Below, in pieces: positions 52,306 to 58,358 of a DNA stretch of 58,358 nt. This stretch comes from an uncultured Clostridium sp. (GTDB lineage Bacteria; Bacillota; Clostridia; Lachnospirales; Lachnospiraceae): assembly GCA_947644195.1 (NCBI GenBank), contig CANRZB010000016.1, positions 1 through 58,358 of the forward strand, given 5' to 3'. A program made the position numbers and the translations under genes. The notes under the pieces are model-generated. The model was not told the DNA's origin, did no database searches, and worked only from the letters and a program-made list of their open reading frames with translations. Positions within the stretch are counted from its first letter, which is position 1, and each line of letters starts with the position of its first letter.

Positions 52306-52381
52306 ATAGGATCCCCCCCCTCTCCGGGCAACGGCATTGACTGGCTGCCCTATCCCTCTAAGAAATCCACACTTTTTTCCA

Positions 52382-52410
52382 TTGCATCTTTGGGAGACCT
52401 GTCATATAAT
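52382..52410 (+). promoter_or_regulatory. Promoter for the plus-strand orphan gene
   Basis: TTGCAT, a 17-base spacer and TATAAT are seen on the plus strand, divergent from the tagG promoter. About 110 bases of leader precede the start codon of the orphan gene. Confidence 0.6.
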
Positions 52411-52526
52411 AAGGATTAGTACAATAAAAAATTTGGATGGGAGCAATGGTCCCATCTGTAAAGAAGTTCATTCCACGGCCTGTCCCTGATGGATACCAGG
52501 ATCTGGCCGCATCGGGAGGTATACCT

Positions 52527-52934
52527 ATGAGTCATTCCATCTATGATAATATTATTTCTGCAAAATACGACGGTTCTCTGGATCATCCGATTTCCATGTA
52601 TGACCTTCTGCCGTATCAGAGAGATTCCGATTACTGTAATGCGGAAAAGCTGACCTTGGAGAGCGGCACGATCATCAAATACTATCTGTGCCTGAATCAA
52701 ATGGAAGCTTGTCCCATCAATAATCATGATGATGAAATTGAATCTATTTTAGCGGAGATCCAGATGCAGGAACAACAGAGAATTCACACTGCTACAGTGG
52801 AACCACAGATTTCCGAACCACAGGACGGAATCACACCAGAACAGATCCAGACGTTATTAAAAGATCCGGAAGAAGAAACGGAACCAGATTTATCCAACGC
52901 TGTGAATCCATTTGAAAACGTTGAGGACTGGTAA
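52527..52934 (+). CDS. Orphan hypothetical protein, acidic C terminus
   Basis: This is the only gene on the plus strand. I do not recognise the 135-residue product. It opens MSHSIYDNIISAKYDGSLDH, continues with MYDLLPYQRDSDYCNAEKL, has two Cys residues in the first 60, and ends in a disordered acidic region (DPEEETEPDLSNAVNPFENV). There is no signal peptide or membrane helix. The start at 52527 follows GGGAGGTATACCT; an in-frame extension to 52437 has no such site. It has its own promoter and a shared terminator with dnaJ, which supports a real gene. Function unknown. Confidence 0.72.
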   Translation: MSHSIYDNIISAKYDGSLDHPISMYDLLPYQRDSDYCNAEKLTLESGTIIKYYLCLNQMEACPINNHDDEIESILAEIQMQEQQRIHTATVEPQISEPQDGITPEQIQTLLKDPEEETEPDLSNAVNPFENVEDW

Positions 52935-53000
52935 CGGTTAAAAGAAATACTGAACTGGATTCCAGGAAATATCGTTGCTTTACTATCTCCTATCATACTA

Positions 53001-53040
53001 AAAAAACCGGAAATCCATATACATGGATTTCCGGTTTTTT
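53001..53040. terminator. Bidirectional terminator between the orphan gene and dnaJ
   Basis: A perfect 18-bp inverted repeat, AAAAAACCGGAAATCCAT with its complement, encloses a 4-base loop. It has T tracts on both strands, so it can end both convergent transcripts. Its edge touches the dnaJ stop codon. Confidence 0.9.
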
Positions 53041-54188
53041 TATTTCTTGCGCTTAAACGCCTTTCTTTTCTCTTTGCCGCTGCTCTTTTCTGTCTTGGGC
53101 TCTTTATCGCCATACATTGCCTGGTCAAACGCACGGAGTAACTCTTTCTGTTCCCCGCTCATCTTGGTTGGCACCTGGATATCCAGGGTAACATAGTGAT
53201 CTCCCCGCACCTGTTTATTTCTCGTAGACGGAACTCCCTTTCCGCGCAGACGGACGGTCGTTCCCGGCTGCGTTCCCGGCTTAACGGTATAGATAACTTC
53301 TCCATCCACGGTCGGGATCCTGACATCTCCACCCAGCGCAGCTTCCGCAAAAGTAATGGATGCTGAGGAATAAATATCCCGATCCTGTCTCTGGAATACC
53401 GGATGACGACTGACCAAAACCTCGACTAACAGGTCACCTCTCGGCCCTCCGTTCACTCCCGGCTCGCCCTTTTCTCTAATACGAACGCTCTGTCCGTGGT
53501 CGATACCGGCTGGAATAGAAACCGAAATTTTCTTCCGGTTACTGATATATCCACTGCCACCACAATCCGGGCAGCGCTCTTTGACAATCTTTCCCGTTCC
53601 ACGACAATCTGGACAGGTCTGAACATTACGAACGACACCAAACAGAGATTGGGATGTAAATACAACCTGGCCTTTTCCGCCACAATTGCTACAGGTTTCC
53701 GGATTCGTTCCCGGTTTTGCACCTGTTCCATGACAGGTTCCACATTCATCTTTCAGGGTCAGGTCAATTTCTTTCTCGACACCAAAACATGCTTCCTCGA
53801 AAGTCAGACGAACCTGCACACGAATATTCTGCCCCTTCATCGGTCCGTTCGATGGACCACGGGATCTCCCGCCACCGAAGATATCTCCGAAAATATCTCC
53901 AAAGATATCTCCCATATCAAAACCACTAAAATCAAACCCTCCGGCTCCTCCGCCGCCTCCTTCAAAGGCGGCGTGGCCAAACTGGTCATACTGACGGCGT
54001 TTGTCCGCATCACTCAATACTGCATATGCTTCGGATGCTTCCTTGAACCGTACCTCTGCCTCCTGGTCACCCGGATTCATATCCGGGTGATACTTCTTAG
54101 CCAGCTTGCGGTAAGCGGATTTAATTTCAGAGTCTGACGCCGTCTTACTGACGCCAAGCACCTCATAATAATCTCTCTTATCAGCCAT
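53040..54188 (-). CDS. dnaJ: Chaperone protein DnaJ
   Basis: The 382-residue type I Hsp40 stimulates DnaK ATPase. The J domain (residues 1-70) carries the HPD motif in [12 protein letters not shown] Gly/Phe-rich region follows, with [15 protein letters not shown]. Four zinc-binding CxxCxGxG repeats read [24 protein letters not shown] and CPDCGGSG, and a C-terminal substrate-binding part ends in a Lys/Arg-rich tail. It starts 17 bases after dnaK and is the last gene of the CIRCE-controlled operon. Confidence 0.96.
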   Translation of the reverse strand: MADKRDYYEVLGVSKTASDSEIKSAYRKLAKKYHPDMNPGDQEAEVRFKEASEAYAVLSDADKRRQYDQFGHAAFEGGGGGAGGFDFSGFDMGDIFGDIFGDIFGGGRSRGPSNGPMKGQNIRVQVRLTFEEACFGVEKEIDLTLKDECGTCHGTGAKPGTNPETCSNCGGKGQVVFTSQSLFGVVRNVQTCPDCRGTGKIVKERCPDCGGSGYISNRKKISVSIPAGIDHGQSVRIREKGEPGVNGGPRGDLLVEVLVSRHPVFQRQDRDIYSSASITFAEAALGGDVRIPTVDGEVIYTVKPGTQPGTTVRLRGKGVPSTRNKQVRGDHYVTLDIQVPTKMSGEQKELLRAFDQAMYGDKEPKTEKSSGKEKRKAFKRKK

Positions 54189-54205
54189 AAATCATCCTGC
54201 TCTCT

Positions 54206-56095
<1,890 letters not shown>

Positions 56096-56133
56096 CTAAT
56101 CAATGTTAACTTGTTTTATCTAGTTCATTACCT

Positions 56134-56835
56134 CTAGTTTACTACCTTTACCATACTGTGGCGAACGACGCTATCCTTGTAAAGATATCCTTTCTGCAGT
56201 TCCTCCGCTACAGTTCCACTCTCCAAGCTGTCATCATCCACCGCCATGACCGCATTATGCAGATTCGGGTCAAACGGCTGCCCAACTGCTTCGATCGGGC
56301 TGACTCCCAGTTCTTCCAATGCAGTAATGATCTGTTTATATACCAATTCCATGCCCTGGACAAAGGAATCCTCCTTTTGTTCCTCCGGCACGGTCATCAG
56401 CCCCCGCTCAAAATTGTCAATGACCGGAAGAATCTTTTCCACCACGTCCTTGGCACCCATCTCAAACATCTGGGACTTTTCCTTTTCCGAACGCTTCCGA
56501 AAATTCTCAAACTCTGCCAACTGGCGAACTCTCTTTTCTTCCAGATCGGCAATCTTTTCTTCCAGTTTCGACTGCGCTTTTCCTTTCTTTTTATCAAAAA
56601 GCTTTTTAACCTTAGCCTCTTTGCCATCCGTCGTGGAAGACGATTCCGTTTCCTCTGCCTCTTCGCACGCCGTGTTTTCTTCCCCGGCAATGGTACTCTC
56701 TGCACCTGCCTCCGAAGACGTGTCCGCATCCTCTCCTGTGGATCCATCCTGTACCGTATCCGGCTCCATCTGATCACTGGAGAAATCTGCTGTTTCTACC
56801 TGTTCCTGTTCTACTGTCTGTTCTGTATCTGCCAC
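56134..56835 (-). CDS. grpE: Nucleotide exchange factor GrpE
   Basis: GrpE releases ADP from DnaK. The N-terminal 85 residues are acidic and disordered (Glu, Asp, Thr, Ser rich), longer than in many GrpE. The coiled-coil and head domain follow, with LAEFENFRKRSEKEKSQMFE, VIDNFERGL, LEELGVSPIEAVGQPFDPN and HNAVMAVDD. The best start is GTG at 56835, because AGAGGTGG lies eight bases upstream. The TTG at 56862 overlaps that site. It follows hrcA after a 162-base spacer. Confidence 0.92.
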   Translation of the reverse strand: MADTEQTVEQEQVETADFSSDQMEPDTVQDGSTGEDADTSSEAGAESTIAGEENTACEEAEETESSSTTDGKEAKVKKLFDKKKGKAQSKLEEKIADLEEKRVRQLAEFENFRKRSEKEKSQMFEMGAKDVVEKILPVIDNFERGLMTVPEEQKEDSFVQGMELVYKQIITALEELGVSPIEAVGQPFDPNLHNAVMAVDDDSLESGTVAEELQKGYLYKDSVVRHSMVKVVN

Positions 56836-56997
56836 AGTTCTTACCACCTCTCTACGTGTCAATCCGGTCAGGATGCCAAAGGCATGCTAACCCTTCTATA
56901 TTTATTATGCACAGCGTAACACAGACGTTATAGCACAATTAGTATTTGTGATTCCAGTCACAAAACATCTGTACCACAGCCCGGACGCTGATGACAA

Positions 56998-58038
56998 TCA
57001 TTTATCTTTGAAGATATCATCCAACTGCGTCATCAGGGACTGAAGCGTCCCGACAACTTTATCGTAGTTCATCCGCTTCGGGCCAACAATGCCGATCTTG
57101 CCATAGACCCCTTCATGGATCCGGTATGTCGCTGTTACCATCGAACAGTCTTTCATACTGTCCACCTGCGTTTCATCTCCAATATACACCTGGATATCAT
57201 GCATCTCATTGGATGGCATCGTGCGATTGGAGGGAATCTCCAACCAGTTATTGATGACTTTCTTCTCCTCAAAAGCATTGAGGATTTCCGCTGCACTGGA
57301 CTTATCCATCAGCTCTGGATATTTCAGGATATTAGTCGCTCCACTTGTGTAAACCTCGGGATCCTCCTCCGCCGTCAGTGCAACGCCGATGATTTCCAGT
57401 ACGGAATCAATGACACTGGAATCACCACCCATCTGTTCCTTAATCTGCTGAATAATAGCCAGATTCATTTCTGTTACATCCAACCCAATTAACGTCGTAT
57501 TCAAGATAAAATTCAACTTGGTCAGACGTTCTGCATCAACCGTGCTGTCCAGGCGGATCAGTTGATTCCTGACATAGTGATTATCCAGCACGATCACCGC
57601 CAATAAACTTTCCTCGTCCACCGCCGTCAACTGGATAAATTTGACTTTCTTGGACTGGTAACGGGGTGCGGAGACCATCGTTGCATAGTTGGTGTTGGTC
57701 GCCAGGAACTTGGCGATCTGCTTGAGCAGGACATCCATCTTATCCGTTTTTTCATCCAGCTCTTCCTTCAAACTCTCCACTTCGGCTGATTTGGCTTCCA
57801 ACATGGTATCGACATAGAGACGGTATCCTTTATCCGAAGGAATACGCCCTGCGGAAGTATGTGGCTGGATTATATAACCCATGTCTTCCAAATCCGACAT
57901 CTCATTTCGTATCGTCGCCGAACTCAGATGCATATCCGCATCTTTGGAAATGGTACGTGATCCCACAGGTTCCCCGGTCTCTAAATAGGTACGGATGATC
58001 GCCTGTAGTATCTTGAGCTTTCTCTCATCTAATTCCAC
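56998..58038 (-). CDS. hrcA: Heat-inducible transcription repressor HrcA
   Basis: The 346-residue HrcA binds CIRCE operators and represses chaperone genes until unfolded protein titrates GroEL. The N-terminal winged helix includes SRTISKDADMHLSSATIRNE, and the middle domain starts GYIIQPHTSAGRIPSDKGYR. The C-terminal part ends with GKIGIVGPKRMNYDKVVGTL, typical of the family. It is the first gene of its operon, controlled by the CIRCE element 26 bases upstream, which means it represses itself. Confidence 0.96.
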   Translation of the reverse strand: MELDERKLKILQAIIRTYLETGEPVGSRTISKDADMHLSSATIRNEMSDLEDMGYIIQPHTSAGRIPSDKGYRLYVDTMLEAKSAEVESLKEELDEKTDKMDVLLKQIAKFLATNTNYATMVSAPRYQSKKVKFIQLTAVDEESLLAVIVLDNHYVRNQLIRLDSTVDAERLTKLNFILNTTLIGLDVTEMNLAIIQQIKEQMGGDSSVIDSVLEIIGVALTAEEDPEVYTSGATNILKYPELMDKSSAAEILNAFEEKKVINNWLEIPSNRTMPSNEMHDIQVYIGDETQVDSMKDCSMVTATYRIHEGVYGKIGIVGPKRMNYDKVVGTLQSLMTQLDDIFKDK

Positions 58039-58063
58039 ATATTCACCTCCCGCATTTGTATTG

Positions 58064-58090
58064 TTAGCACTCTGTTTGATGGAGTGCTAA
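58064..58090 (-). promoter_or_regulatory. CIRCE operator (HrcA binding site)
   Basis: The sequence is a perfect TTAGCACTC, 9-base spacer, GAGTGCTAA. It overlaps the expected transcription start region just downstream of the -10, so bound HrcA would block RNA polymerase. A third near-half-site AGCACTC lies at 58109-58115 inside the promoter spacer. Confidence 0.97.
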
Positions 58091-58102
58091 CATCTATAAA
58101 GT

Positions 58103-58131
58103 AAGATAGCACTCTGTTTATTAATTGTCAA
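58103..58131 (-). promoter_or_regulatory. Sigma-A promoter of the hrcA-grpE-dnaK-dnaJ operon
   Basis: TTGACA and TATCTT are separated by exactly 17 bases on the minus strand, directly upstream of CIRCE. Confidence 0.85.
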
Positions 58132-58358
58132 GCATTTTTCATTATTTTTTCTCAAATTCTACAATATCATGTATGAAAAAAGCAATTTCAAGGTTACTGT
58201 TTTTCGTATTTTTCGGAAAAAACTCTATTCTGTCTATGGTTTTTCCGATATACTTAATAATATGATGCTTGACATCCTATTATAAAGAAAAGACTCTCCA
58301 TCCGAAAGTCCAGCTAATAAATGTCAATAGAAAAATGAAAAATATTTTCTCCTAAAAA
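58132..58358. other. Gene-free right edge
   Basis: No convincing reading frame is seen in these 227 AT-rich bases. They contain one 9-bp inverted repeat, TCGGAAAAA and TTTTTCCGA at 58213-58248, with an 18-base loop and no clear T tract. It may be the terminator or leader of a gene beyond the window. Confidence 0.5.

Noticed and set aside
58213-58248. Inverted repeat at the right edge as a terminator
   Set aside because: The stem is mostly A/T with a long loop and lacks a clear T tract; it is kept only as a note for the gene-free edge.

Overview
The window looks like a chromosomal segment of a motile, endospore-forming Gram-positive anaerobe of the class Clostridia, most likely Lachnospiraceae. 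This is inferred from gene content and order: SpoIIGA, sigma-E and sigma-G, CodY immediately upstream of flgB, the FliY form of the switch protein, a CheC/CheD chemotaxis branch, and hrcA-grpE-dnaK-dnaJ under a CIRCE operator. Nearly all genes lie on the minus strand, so functional order runs from high to low coordinates. Only one gene, at 52527-52934, is on the plus strand.

Right part (about 58.1 to 39.3 kb). A sigma-A promoter with a perfect CIRCE element drives hrcA-grpE-dnaK-dnaJ, which ends in a strong bidirectional terminator shared with the convergent plus-strand orphan gene. Next come a two-gene polysaccharide or teichoic-acid ABC exporter and an LtaS-like phosphoglycerol transferase with an extra C-terminal domain. 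The sporulation cluster spoIIGA-sigE-sigG-ylmC follows. It has a promoter of the Spo0A-activated spoIIG type: overlong 21-bp spacer and an upstream 0A box that sits in the loop of the preceding terminator. Then come nrdR, comM, dprA, topA and codY, with promoters visible before nrdR and comM and a terminator after codY.

Central and left part (39.2 to about 4.4 kb). One very long fla/che operon starts from a sigma-A-type promoter at 39212-39239. It encodes the rod, MS-ring, switch, export ATPase complex and hook genes flgB-flgC-fliE-fliF-fliG-fliH-fliI-fliJ-ylxF-fliK-flgD-TIGR02530 protein-flgE. It continues with flbD-motA-motB-fliL-fliM-fliY-fliO-fliP-fliQ-fliR-flhB-flhA-flhF-flhG, then cheB-cheA-cheW-cheC-cheD, a small two-helix membrane protein, and fliA (sigma-D). 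Beyond fliA is a tail of poorly described genes: a DUF342/FapA-like protein, a 103-residue charged protein, a DUF6115 protein and a membrane protein with an MltG-like LysM subdomain but no catalytic domain. Several gaps in this operon (flgE/flbD, fliL/fliM, flhB/flhA, fliA/DUF342) hold strong RNA hairpins and candidate internal promoters. No cheY or cheR is present in the window.

Left edge (4.4 to 0 kb). A HisA-type isomerase resembling the eukaryotic HIS6 form is followed by a SleB-like cell-wall hydrolase with its own promoter and terminator, then glnS. Last is a DUF2225 gene that runs off the edge and carries an in-frame TAG with family-like coding sequence on both sides. No rRNA, tRNA, insertion sequence, prophage or CRISPR array was seen. 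The clearest leads are the structured RNA between flgE and flbD, the post-fliA gene tail, the interrupted DUF2225 gene, the eukaryote-type HisA and the spoIIG control region.
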